Shown here piece after piece: positions 6,959 to 12,969 of a stretch of 15,221 bases of DNA; position 1 is the stretch's first letter, and every line of letters begins with the position of its first letter. The notes under the pieces were generated by a model that saw only the letters and a list, made by a program, of their open reading frames with translations, had not been told where the DNA came from and did not search any database. Source of the DNA: CAMDMI01 sp044379485 (GTDB lineage: Bacteria > Bacteroidota > Bacteroidia > Cytophagales > Flexibacteraceae); the NCBI GenBank assembly GCA_044379485.1, contig JBIPOE010000168.1, positions 1 through 15,221 of the forward strand, given 5' to 3'. The position numbers and the translations under genes were made by a program.

Positions 6959-7264
6959 ATGCATTTAAAAAAAATTTGTGTGCTGAGTGTGCTTACATAC
7001 GGGGTGCACTCCATGGCAGACCATGATCTGCCGACGATACTCAAGCGGCATTTGAAAGCGGTAAACATAGAAGGACAACACGTGCAGGAAAAACTGCAGG
7101 AACGGCGGCTGGTGCAGATTGTTTCGTATCTGGAGTTGGTTTCGATGAAGCTGCGACACAAAACTATCCACCGCCATGCTTTCCGGCAGAGATTGCAGGA
7201 CGAATTGGAGCTGGTGGAGCACGGGAACATGCTCGAGCGCGTTGCGGCGACTCGGGAATTTTGA
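6959..7264 (+). CDS. Small helical protein of unknown function
   Basis: The longest ATG form is 101 aa from 6959. An internal ATG at 7013 (MADHDLPTIL) would give 83 aa and is a serious alternative, since an ATTTAAAA stretch sits at 6963-6970, after the first ATG. If the first ATG is used, the N-terminus (LKKICVLSVLTYGVHSMA) looks weakly like a signal sequence. The remainder is charged and helical, with LQERRLVQIVSYLELV and FRQRLQDELELVEHGNM as likely amphipathic helices. No family is recognised. I considered a histone fold because of size and helicity but saw no histone motif. Minus-strand ORFs overlap, but this frame has better composition and follows a divergent promoter interval. Confidence 0.55.
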   Translation: MHLKKICVLSVLTYGVHSMADHDLPTILKRHLKAVNIEGQHVQEKLQERRLVQIVSYLELVSMKLRHKTIHRHAFRQRLQDELELVEHGNMLERVAATREF

Positions 7265-7339
7265 AGATGAGGTCTGGCGGCGGATAAACGGCGGGAGAAC
7301 TGGCGTGTGCAAGATAGTTCGACAGCAAAAATCGCGGGC

Positions 7340-7412
7340 TACCCCAGGCAAGACTCGAACTTGCGGCCGTTGATTGATAAGATCAACGCTATACCAACTT
7401 AGCTACTGGGGC
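7340..7412 (-). tRNA. tRNA-Ile: tRNA-Ile (anticodon UAU)
   Basis: The minus strand folds into a full 73-nt cloverleaf. Acceptor GCCCCAG/CUGGGGU is seven pairs with a G1-U72 wobble; the discriminator base is A. The D arm is GCUA/UAGC with G18G19, and G15-C48 is possible. The anticodon stem is UUGAU/AUCAA around loop CUUAUCA, giving anticodon UAU, which reads AUA. The variable loop is 5 nt. The T arm is GCAAG/CUUGC with loop UUCGAGU. A-box and B-box promoter sequences are present. No intron, and CCA is not encoded. The odd point is C at position 37, which is normally a purine. Confidence 0.93.
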
Positions 7413-7491
7413 TGTGGTTGTGCGGACAGAGCGGTGTATATTAGGGTTTACGTTAGTGGCGGGCGGACGGCGCGCTCCGGCGCCAAGTGTC

Positions 7492-7498
7492 TATTAAA
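7492..7498 (+). promoter_or_regulatory. TATTAAA promoter element
   Basis: TATTAAA ends 12 nt before ATG 7511. It supports the ATG at 7511 over the in-frame GTG at 7487. Confidence 0.6.
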
Positions 7499-7510
7499 CA
7501 GCGGCGCGTC

Positions 7511-8833
7511 ATGCAGGCTCGGGCGCGACCGCGCGGGAACGTGCCGGCGCGTGTTTCGCGCGAGCCGCGGGTGCGCATCTCGCGCCAGAACCTGCTGGTG
7601 GGGGGGGCGCTGTCGACGCGCGTGGGCTTCGGGGGCGAGAGCATGGGCGCGCTGCTGAGCCGCGAGAAGGTCTGCGCTGCGATGCACATGCTGCAGCCCG
7701 GCGAGAGCGTGACGCTGCACGACGAGGCGTGCCGCTGGACGCTCTCGTGCGCGGCGGCGAACGTGGTGGGGGTGCGGTGCACGCGGGCGGCGGGCTTCGG
7801 CCCCTCTGGGGCCGCGGGGGCCCCTGCGGCCCCTGTGGGGGCCCCTGCGGCCCCTGCGGCGGCGGGCTTTGGCGCGGCGCGCGCCGCGCCCGCGCTGCTC
7901 GGGCTCTCGGCGACGCTGACGGGGGCGGGGATGGCGGTGCGCTGCGCGGAGCTGCACCCCGAGACGCAGAGCGCGCTGGCGTACATGAACGACCAGCTGC
8001 TCCCGCGGCGCGAGGCGTGCGTCGCGGCGCTGGCGGCGCTGCGGACGGGCGCGGTCGGGGACTCGCTGCAGGGGGGCGCGCCTGAGGGCCCGAGCGGGGG
8101 AAGCCTCAGGGCGCGCGCGCGCGACGCTGCGCGCGACGCTGCGCGCGACGCTGCGCGCGACGCTGCGCGCGACGCTGCGCGCAACGCCGCCCGCGACACG
8201 CCGCCCGACGCCGCGGGCTGGCGCACGCTGGCGCGCACCGGGATCCCGAGCCTCTTCGGGGTGAACAACGGCGGGGTGGTGAGCATGGTGGCGGAGAGCA
8301 TGGTGGCGAAGAGCAAGGACACGCCGAAGACGTGCCGTGTGCAGGACGTGGCGCGGGAGCTGTACCTGGCGGGCCTGATGTGCGCGACGGCGCCAAAGAC
8401 GGACACCCCGATGCTGGTGGTTGGGAGCGCCGGGCGCGCGGTGCCGCTGGGGGCGTCGCTCGCGGGCGCGCTGTACCGCGAGCCGCCCTTGAAGCAGCAC
8501 TTGAGCGTTGTGGTGCTCGGGGCCGACGGTCCCGAGCGCGTTAACTGCAACCTGCGCGCGGTGCGGGCGGGGAGTGAGAACGCGCGGCAGCTCGCGGAGG
8601 TGCTCGGGCCGCTCGGCGCCGAGATGCGCGGGGACTGCTTTGTGCTGAGCGGGCCGATGAGCAACAACTTCGCGCTTGTCTTGCGGCAGGATGCGGAGAG
8701 ACACGGAGACCGAGCCAGGGAACGTTCGTCAAGAGGCAGCGGCGCGCGGCGCTCGGACGCGGCGGCGGCGGCGGCGGCGTCGGCGGCGGCCGCGGAGGCG
8801 GTGAGCCGCGGGCTCGCGCTGGCGCACGCGTAG
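7511..8833 (+). CDS. Large GC-rich protein of unknown function
   Basis: The protein is 440 aa. ATG 7511 is chosen because TATTAAA lies 12 nt upstream. No family is recognised. Visible parts: basic N-terminus; a mixed hydrophobic domain at about 25-90; an Ala/Pro/Gly linker built from repeated GGGGCCCCTG-like units; a second compact region; six RDAA-type repeats at about 205-228; then a well-composed domain at about 235-385 with PMLVVGSAGRAVPLG and HLSVVVLGADGPERV. The C-terminus is an Arg/Ser-rich stretch and a poly-Ala run. There is no signal peptide or clear membrane helix. Domains joined by flexible linkers would suit a structural or tegument-like protein, but nothing proves it. A minus-strand ORF of similar length overlaps fully; I reject it because it lacks a promoter element and its sequence is biased. 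Confidence 0.72.
   Translation: MQARARPRGNVPARVSREPRVRISRQNLLVGGALSTRVGFGGESMGALLSREKVCAAMHMLQPGESVTLHDEACRWTLSCAAANVVGVRCTRAAGFGPSGAAGAPAAPVGAPAAPAAAGFGAARAAPALLGLSATLTGAGMAVRCAELHPETQSALAYMNDQLLPRREACVAALAALRTGAVGDSLQGGAPEGPSGGSLRARARDAARDAARDAARDAARDAARNAARDTPPDAAGWRTLARTGIPSLFGVNNGGVVSMVAESMVAKSKDTPKTCRVQDVARELYLAGLMCATAPKTDTPMLVVGSAGRAVPLGASLAGALYREPPLKQHLSVVVLGADGPERVNCNLRAVRAGSENARQLAEVLGPLGAEMRGDCFVLSGPMSNNFALVLRQDAERHGDRARERSSRGSGARRSDAAAAAAASAAAAEAVSRGLALAHA
8123..8194 (+). repeat. 12-bp tandem repeat, six copies, coding DAAR
   Basis: GACGCTGCGCGC is repeated five times exactly from 8123, then once degenerately. The period is 12 bp, in frame, like the 582-653 repeat in another gene but with a different unit. 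Confidence 0.9.
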
Positions 8834-8914
8834 AACTTTGCTAGGCCCAGCAACACCTTCTGTGTTGATGATAATGATTGTCGGCGCACGGCGCTAATGC
8901 CCTGATTGGGCTTT

Positions 8915-8936
8915 TATTTAAGTTGTTCTATTTAAG
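8915..8936 (+). promoter_or_regulatory. Tandem TATTTAAG promoter elements
   Basis: TATTTAAG occurs at 8915-8922 and again at 8929-8936, a 14-bp spacing. The second copy ends 12 nt before ATG 8949. It is the only duplicated element of this type seen in the window. Confidence 0.68.
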
Positions 8937-8948
8937 GATAATAGAAAT

Positions 8949-9590
8949 ATGGTTTATTGTAGTCTTACTGGTAACGACTATTCAAATCCGGAGAAACTGA
9001 AGAGATTTCTTTTACACCTTTCTACTGCCACTAAAACTGTTCTTGAAAATTTTATCAGGAAGTTTGGAGGAGGAGAACAGTTGGATTCCTTACAAACTGA
9101 TTTTCCACAACTCCAACCAAATGAGTACAGGCAATATCTAATTGATATCTACGTCGATAAACTTTTAGTTTTGGAGAAGATCAAGAGAGAAGAAAGAGCA
9201 AATCAAATCGTGGAAGGGCGGCCGGACTTAAGCATGCAATTGCAGAGCGTACTTAAAAAAGATCCATGGGAGTGTCCAATCTGTTTTGAAACATACGATG
9301 ATCCACAGAAGATATATGTCACATGTCATAGGGAAGAAAACATCCAAAGAGATGAACACGCAGGCACCCAAATAGATAAAGACGCAGGCATCGAAATAGA
9401 TAGCGACAAAAATGAACAAGCAAAAAAATATTGCCAGCACAAAGCTTGTGACACATGTTCTGAAAATTTGAAAACATGTCATGTGTGCAGAGCTGATGCA
9501 GAGCGGATTCCGTTGTCGAGAATTTGGAATGGAGCGCCTGTTAATATGATGATGGGCGGGAATCCGTTTCTCGTGGATTTCTCGCAGTAA
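8949..9590 (+). CDS. RING-finger protein, putative E3 ubiquitin ligase
   Basis: The protein is 213 aa, starting at ATG 8949. A helical N-terminal region (about 12-105) is followed by a C3HC4 RING: C109-x2-C112, then C162-x-H164-x2-C167-x2-C170, then C177-x2-C180. The stretch between the second and third zinc ligands is 49 residues, longer than the usual 9-39, because it carries an acidic insert with two near-identical 8-residue units (AGTQIDKD, AGIEIDSD). C126/H127 in that insert could be extra or alternative ligands. RING proteins bring E2 to substrate; the helical N-terminus would choose the target. AT-rich, unlike the GC-rich genes on both sides. The family call is strong; the target is unknown. 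Confidence 0.87.
   Translation: MVYCSLTGNDYSNPEKLKRFLLHLSTATKTVLENFIRKFGGGEQLDSLQTDFPQLQPNEYRQYLIDIYVDKLLVLEKIKREERANQIVEGRPDLSMQLQSVLKKDPWECPICFETYDDPQKIYVTCHREENIQRDEHAGTQIDKDAGIEIDSDKNEQAKKYCQHKACDTCSENLKTCHVCRADAERIPLSRIWNGAPVNMMMGGNPFLVDFSQ
9359..9406 (+). repeat. 24-bp tandem duplication within the RING
   Basis: Two adjacent 24-bp units starting CGCAGGCA and sharing AAATAGATA encode the acidic repeat inserted between RING ligands two and three. The frame is kept. Confidence 0.85.
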
Positions 9591-9616
9591 AGGTATTTGA
9601 CAAAAGCAGCGGGCGC

Positions 9617-10174
9617 TCACGCCCACTCGAGGCGCACGAGCGCGCGGTGCACGGCCCCGGCGCGCAGGCCCGCGGCGTACTGCGAGTGCGCGACGAGGAC
9701 AAGGGGGAGCCAGGCGGACTCGGCGGGCGCGTCGGGCTCGGGCCCCAAAGGGGCCCATGCGGCGGGCGCGGGTGCGGCGGGCGCAGGCGCGTCAGACGCG
9801 CCTGGCGCGACGGTTTCGCCGTGATCGCCGGCCGGCTCGACCGGCAGGCGCACGAGCAGCGTCTCCTCGATGCGGAGCGCGACGGGCTCGTCGGCGGAGA
9901 AGAGTGCGACGATGGCGCCGTCCTCGCAGGGGCGCTCAGCGCGGTGGGCCGCGAGGCGGCGCAAGTCGGCGCCCGCGACGCGGAGCGTGGCGGCGGTGTG
10001 CGCCTCGGAGCGCGCCGCGAGCTGCGCGCACCCGCGGCCGACGAGCCCGTGGCGGCGCAGGAGCGAGGCGCCGGGGGCGGCGGCTGGGGGCGGGGCGCGC
10101 GGGCGCGGACGCGGGCGCGGGCGCGGGCGTAGAGGGCCGAGCGGGCGTAGCTGGCGGAGCGGGTCACCGCGCAT
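9617..10174 (-). CDS. GC-rich protein of unknown function
   Basis: The protein is 185 aa, starting at ATG 10174 with TATTTAA 12 nt upstream on the same strand. That element is the main reason to prefer it over the plus-strand ORFs in the same stretch. No family is recognised. The N-terminus is Pro/Arg-rich with a run of PR dipeptides (about 16-26), which could bind nucleic acid or act as a localisation signal. A mixed region (about 40-115) contains DGAIVALFSADEPVALRIEETLLVRLPVE, which looks like beta strands of a folded domain. An Ala/Pro linker and a short C-terminal block follow. There is no membrane segment. The gene is convergent with the RING gene, 26 bp apart, with no clear AATAAA after the stop. 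Confidence 0.6.
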   Translation of the reverse strand: MRGDPLRQLRPLGPLRPRPRPRPRPRAPPPAAAPGASLLRRHGLVGRGCAQLAARSEAHTAATLRVAGADLRRLAAHRAERPCEDGAIVALFSADEPVALRIEETLLVRLPVEPAGDHGETVAPGASDAPAPAAPAPAAWAPLGPEPDAPAESAWLPLVLVAHSQYAAGLRAGAVHRALVRLEWA

Positions 10175-10186
10175 GTCCGCAGGGCG

Positions 10187-10193
10187 TTAAATA
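10187..10193 (-). promoter_or_regulatory. TATTTAA promoter element
   Basis: On the minus strand TATTTAA ends 12 nt before ATG 10174, matching the spacing at 3826, 7511 and 8949. Confidence 0.65.
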
Positions 10194-10241
10194 TCGCGCG
10201 CGGCGCGGGCGCGTTTGCGGCGTGAAGTGTTTGAACGAGTG

Positions 10242-10247
10242 TTTATT
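10242..10247 (-). terminator. AATAAA polyadenylation signal
   Basis: Minus-strand AATAAA lies 50 nt downstream of the stop of the 10298-11131 gene. Confidence 0.5.
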
Positions 10248-10297
10248 ATGCACGAAGGAAACACACTGCACATGGGCCCGTAGGCGGCGCCTAGAGT

Positions 10298-11131
10298 TCA
10301 GTCCGTGGATGCTACTTCCTTGGTGCAACTGTCGACCCTGTGTCTCTTGTTGAGCTTGCCTCCGCCCATAGCCAGCAGCTTGTCACAGCTGCAGTAGAGA
10401 ATGCCCCTTCCGCGAGCGCTGCGGAGATGCACACGCTGCAACTGGATTTCGCGATCGAGCGTGCCTTCCGACGCCGATCGCACGAGGTGGACGACCGTGT
10501 TTTTTTCCAGAAAGGTGTACTTACGGCCTGGTTGATTTCCCTTTTGCATGCTGGTGTGCTCGATCTCGTGCAAGTTCTGTTTGCAGTACTGAATGAAGTT
10601 CTCAATCTTGATCTTGTCTGGGTCGCTGATCTCGATGTTGGCTGGGTCTTGTTTGGGTTTGCCCGGAAGACGAACCCCCGAATGGACCGGGGCGCGTCCT
10701 TTCTTGGCCGTCGCCGGGGCCGATGCGGACGCCGCTGCGGGCGCTGTCACAGGCGCTGTTGCAGGCGCCGCCGCGGGGCTTCCTGCGGGGGCGCCGGCGC
10801 TCAGCTCGAAGTCGTCCACTTTGACGTCCACGTCGGCGAAGGAGAATTCACAGTCGTCTAGTGATAAGTCCCAGCGTTCGTTGGCGCTGGCGGCAGCTGC
10901 CCCCCCACCCGGTGGCGGGGGCGGCGAGTTTCTGTTCTTCGGGTCCAGCACAGCGTCCTCCAAGTCGCTCAGTCCTTCCATCAAGTCGCAGATCGGATTC
11001 GCATCCGCTTTGGACCCGCATGTACAGCCCAAAGGAGCGGTGTCGTGCTTCGCCTCTTTTTCAGCCTCGTGCTCCTCAGACTGCATGGCGCGCTGGTCGG
11101 CGCGCTGCTCGGCGTTCTCTGTCGTTGTCAT
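10298..11131 (-). CDS. Acidic protein with conserved-looking C-terminal domain, unknown
   Basis: The protein is 277 aa. ATG 11131 (MTTTENAEQ) is chosen over the in-frame ATG at 11266 because TATATAAG lies 22 nt upstream and would fall inside the longer form. Parts: charged, Glu-rich N-terminus (1-30); a Cys group C36, C38, C48; a run of five prolines with a Gly/Ala stretch (70-82); an acidic block at 87-110 (WDLSLDDCEFSFADVDVKVDDFEL); an Ala/Pro/Thr linker (113-142); and a folded-looking C-terminal domain at about 165-277 with IENFIQYCKQNLHEIEH and CSCDKLL. Acidic blocks with aromatics are common in transcription activators, so a regulatory role is possible but unproven. It shares its promoter type with the U-box gene. 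Confidence 0.75.
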   Translation of the reverse strand: MTTTENAEQRADQRAMQSEEHEAEKEAKHDTAPLGCTCGSKADANPICDLMEGLSDLEDAVLDPKNRNSPPPPPGGGAAAASANERWDLSLDDCEFSFADVDVKVDDFELSAGAPAGSPAAAPATAPVTAPAAASASAPATAKKGRAPVHSGVRLPGKPKQDPANIEISDPDKIKIENFIQYCKQNLHEIEHTSMQKGNQPGRKYTFLEKNTVVHLVRSASEGTLDREIQLQRVHLRSARGRGILYCSCDKLLAMGGGKLNKRHRVDSCTKEVASTD

Positions 11132-11153
11132 TGTCGATTCTGCTTCGACGCGT

Positions 11154-11161
11154 CTTATATA
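11154..11161 (-). promoter_or_regulatory. TATATAAG promoter element
   Basis: On the minus strand TATATAAG ends 22 nt before ATG 11131. It is identical in sequence, and nearly in spacing, to the element of the U-box gene. Confidence 0.65.
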
Positions 11162-11400
11162 CTGCTGGAACACAAAGATCGAGTGCCAGAACGGGCGCTC
11201 TGGGGGCGGGCGCACCCGGGGCCCGGCGGGTGCCATGCCCGCGGATCCTGTGGTGCGGCGCAGCATGTGCGTGCGTGCTGTCGAGAGTTTCCGCGCTGCG
11301 AATTCTGAGACCGTGGACCCGTGAAATGCTGATTTGTCCCCAACTGCGGGCAGAAAGTTGCTTTTATGTTTTTATTTTCTGACTTGTTTTTAAAGACTTC

Positions 11401-11448
11401 ATTTATTTTTTATTGATTTTATTTATTTATTTTTTATTGATTTTATTT
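11401..11448. repeat. AT-rich 24-bp exact tandem duplication
   Basis: A 24-bp unit beginning ATTTATTTTTTATTGA is present twice back to back (11401-11424, 11425-11448) without a mismatch, within a longer ATTT-rich tract. The flanks are GC-rich. Confidence 0.9.
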
Positions 11449-11553
11449 TATTTATTTATTTATTTTTATAAAAAACGGAACTTCGGATTCGCTTCGTATT
11501 TCATGCACGTAAAAGTCCAGCATTGATCTTTTCGCAGTCGAGTCCGACATACC

Positions 11554-12096
11554 ATGCCGCGCGTGCACCGGGCGTTGGTCGTGCCGCAGGAAGTGACACC
11601 GCTGGCGCATGATCCCGGGGGCAAACTGAGCGACCTGCATCTGGAGGCTCTCTCCGTGCTCTCCGGGGCACAGAAACTGCGCCCGGCGGATCCGTCGAAC
11701 CCCACGTATCTACGCGCGGTGCAGCGCGCGATCGCGTGCACCGAGAACGCGCGGGCCGGCTGGCTCGCTGTGCGGACCGAAGCGATGCCGGCGGGCGACA
11801 AGGAGGGCGCCGGCAAGGCGGCGGTCGCGTTGGCAGGCTTCGCGCTGGAGCTCGACCGCTTCGGCGCTGCGCTGCGCTGGCTCACGGTGGCGCGCAAGGA
11901 GCTCGGGACGGTGCACGAGGGCATGGTCGCGCAGAACGTGGCGTTTGTGCTGGCGCACGTGGAGTACGAGTACGAGACGGCGCTGCAGCGTGTCGTCTTG
12001 CATGCCTGGCGGGATGATCTTCCCAGACTCTTGGCGCGCTGTCACTTAAACGAGGATGGCCTCTGCCCCGGGCCTGGCATGGACTCGCTGATTTGA
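11554..12096 (+). CDS. TPR-like helical protein of unknown function
   Basis: The protein is 180 aa, starting at ATG 11554. It is mostly helical; KAAVALAGFALELDRFGAALRWLTVARKELG followed by VAQNVAFVLAHVEYEYETALQ reads like one to two TPR hairpins. These helices resemble in style, though not clearly in sequence, the C-terminal region of the 300-1406 protein, so the two may be distant paralogues, this one lacking the Cys-rich finger. TPRs bind peptides and partner proteins. No TATTWAA element lies just upstream; TATAAAA is 80 nt away, with a small upstream ORF in between. No AATAAA follows the stop; a short GC-rich repeat (GCGCGGCACG twice, 12101-12120) lies there instead. Confidence 0.68.
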   Translation: MPRVHRALVVPQEVTPLAHDPGGKLSDLHLEALSVLSGAQKLRPADPSNPTYLRAVQRAIACTENARAGWLAVRTEAMPAGDKEGAGKAAVALAGFALELDRFGAALRWLTVARKELGTVHEGMVAQNVAFVLAHVEYEYETALQRVVLHAWRDDLPRLLARCHLNEDGLCPGPGMDSLI

Positions 12097-12155
12097 TGCA
12101 GCGCGGCACGGCGCGGCACGGCGCAGCATAGCGCGGTGTGAATACCGCACAAGCG

Positions 12156-12161
12156 TATTTA
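12156..12161 (+). promoter_or_regulatory. TATTTA promoter element
   Basis: TATTTA (followed by CG) ends 9 nt before ATG 12171. It is a weaker match to the TATTTAAG class but at the same position. Confidence 0.45.
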
Positions 12162-12170
12162 CGAGAGGAC

Positions 12171-12362
12171 ATGGCAGCATTCATAATGGGTTACCACATG
12201 CCAAAGCAATATCCTGTCAAGCCAGATGATCACAATGTCAAACCCGTGGTGTTCACGGGACTCGCCGTTTTGGTGTTGACAGCAGTGGCTCAGGAGTACG
12301 GTTTTGAGGTTGTGCTGACATCTCTCGCCTGTCTTCTCGCGGCGTATCACTTGCCTTGGTAA
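12171..12362 (+). CDS. Small two-helix membrane protein
   Basis: The protein is 63 aa. ATG 12171 is preferred over the in-frame GTG at 12138 because a TATTTA element lies between them. A short polar N-terminus (MAAFIMGYHMPKQYPVKPDDHN) precedes two hydrophobic stretches, about 25-40 (VKPVVFTGLAVLVLTAV) and 46-60 (FEVVLTSLACLLAAYHL). They are split by AQEYG, which suggests a membrane hairpin. No family is recognised. Small hairpin membrane proteins are common in large virus envelopes, which is only a suggestion here. An AATAAA lies directly after the stop. Confidence 0.65.
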   Translation: MAAFIMGYHMPKQYPVKPDDHNVKPVVFTGLAVLVLTAVAQEYGFEVVLTSLACLLAAYHLPW

Positions 12363-12378
12363 AAATAAAGCTTTATTT
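12363..12378. terminator. Palindromic bidirectional AATAAA signal
   Basis: AAATAAAGCTTTATTT is a perfect 16-bp palindrome placed directly after the stop of the plus-strand mini-membrane gene and 63 bp downstream of the minus-strand gene ending at 12442. It offers AATAAA on both strands (12364-12369 plus, 12372-12377 minus) and could serve both convergent transcripts. Confidence 0.65.
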
Positions 12379-12441
12379 ATCACATTTTAGGCGTGTCCAG
12401 CGGCACTTGCGCGATATTCTAAACCTTCGTATCTATTATAG

Positions 12442-12918
12442 TTAATATTTCCTGAAGTGATTTGTTGGTGGAGGTAGTTCGTCGTCTGGATCCTTTTTAA
12501 CATCATAATTATTGTTTCCCGTTGATGAATTTGTGTGTACGTGATACGGTTGATAACTGTGATGGATGTGATGATGTGTATGACTTTGATGTCTTTGACT
12601 GTTTATAAGAAAATTATTGTTTATTTCGTTAATGCATGCAGCCAGCAATGTACTATTGGCCATTTTTTTGTACTTGTTTATATTGTCTCGATTAGAAAAC
12701 ACTTTCATGCAATGTTGTAAATACTCATCTGCTGTTAATGCGTCTACGTTGAAGTAGGCCATAATTTTTGTTTCAAATGGAAAACCACGCCCTAAGATCT
12801 CATTATCCAATATGAACGGGGTCTTTAGTGGCGTTGAAATGAATAGCTCATCTGTCCTCTCCATAATGAAGACGTCCTTTATACACAAAACATTATTCAA
12901 TTGAGTTGAAATGTCCAT
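12442..12918 (-). CDS. AT-rich protein of unknown function with His-rich tail
   Basis: The protein is 158 aa, starting at ATG 12918. AT-rich elements precede it: CTTTAAAA 13 nt and TATTTAA 25 nt upstream. No family is recognised. The N-terminal two thirds look folded, with VLCIKDVFIMERTDELFIS, PFILDNEILGRGFPFETKI and a helical DALTADEYLQHCMKVF. From about residue 108 the chain becomes His/Ser/Tyr-rich (HTHHHIHHSY), then Asn-rich, acidic and Pro-rich (DDELPPP), probably disordered; the His cluster could bind metal. Base composition contrasts sharply with the GC-rich PARP gene next to it. There is no signal peptide or membrane helix. Confidence 0.75.
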   Translation of the reverse strand: MDISTQLNNVLCIKDVFIMERTDELFISTPLKTPFILDNEILGRGFPFETKIMAYFNVDALTADEYLQHCMKVFSNRDNINKYKKMANSTLLAACINEINNNFLINSQRHQSHTHHHIHHSYQPYHVHTNSSTGNNNYDVKKDPDDELPPPTNHFRKY

Positions 12919-12943
12919 GATTACTTTCCAATTTTAAAGAATT

Positions 12944-12950
12944 TTAAATA
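12944..12950 (-). promoter_or_regulatory. TATTTAA promoter element
   Basis: On the minus strand TATTTAA ends 25 nt before ATG 12918. A second AT element, CTTTAAAA (12932-12939), ends 13 nt before it. Which one acts is unclear. Confidence 0.5.
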
Positions 12951-12969
12951 ATTTTAGTGAGCGGCGTGT

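Larger units (their letters stand above)
11132..11553. other. Intergenic region between divergent genes
   Basis: This 422-bp stretch holds the TATATAAG of the minus gene, then about 180 GC-rich bases in which I see no convincing gene. A strongly AT-rich segment runs from about 11365 to 11473 and contains a 24-bp tandem repeat. A TATAAAA at 11467-11473 is 80 nt before ATG 11554. A short upstream ORF, ATG 11503 to TGA 11526, lies between them. It may combine promoter and replication or matrix-like functions; only the repeats and motifs are seen. Confidence 0.5.

Noticed and set aside
6959..7264. Viral histone
   Set aside because: Small and helical, but no histone-fold motif or typical basic tail could be recognised.
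7448..8889. Minus-strand ORFs of 418 and 478 aa
   Set aside because: Antisense to the 7511-8833 gene, biased composition, no promoter element before their starts.
9647..10132. 161-aa plus-strand ORF
   Set aside because: Gly/Arg-rich shadow of the 9617-10174 minus gene, which has an ATG with TATTTAA 12 nt upstream.
11132..11266. 45-residue N-terminal extension of the 10298-11131 gene
   Set aside because: The TATATAAG promoter would then lie inside the coding region; the extension is Pro/Arg-rich and unconvincing.
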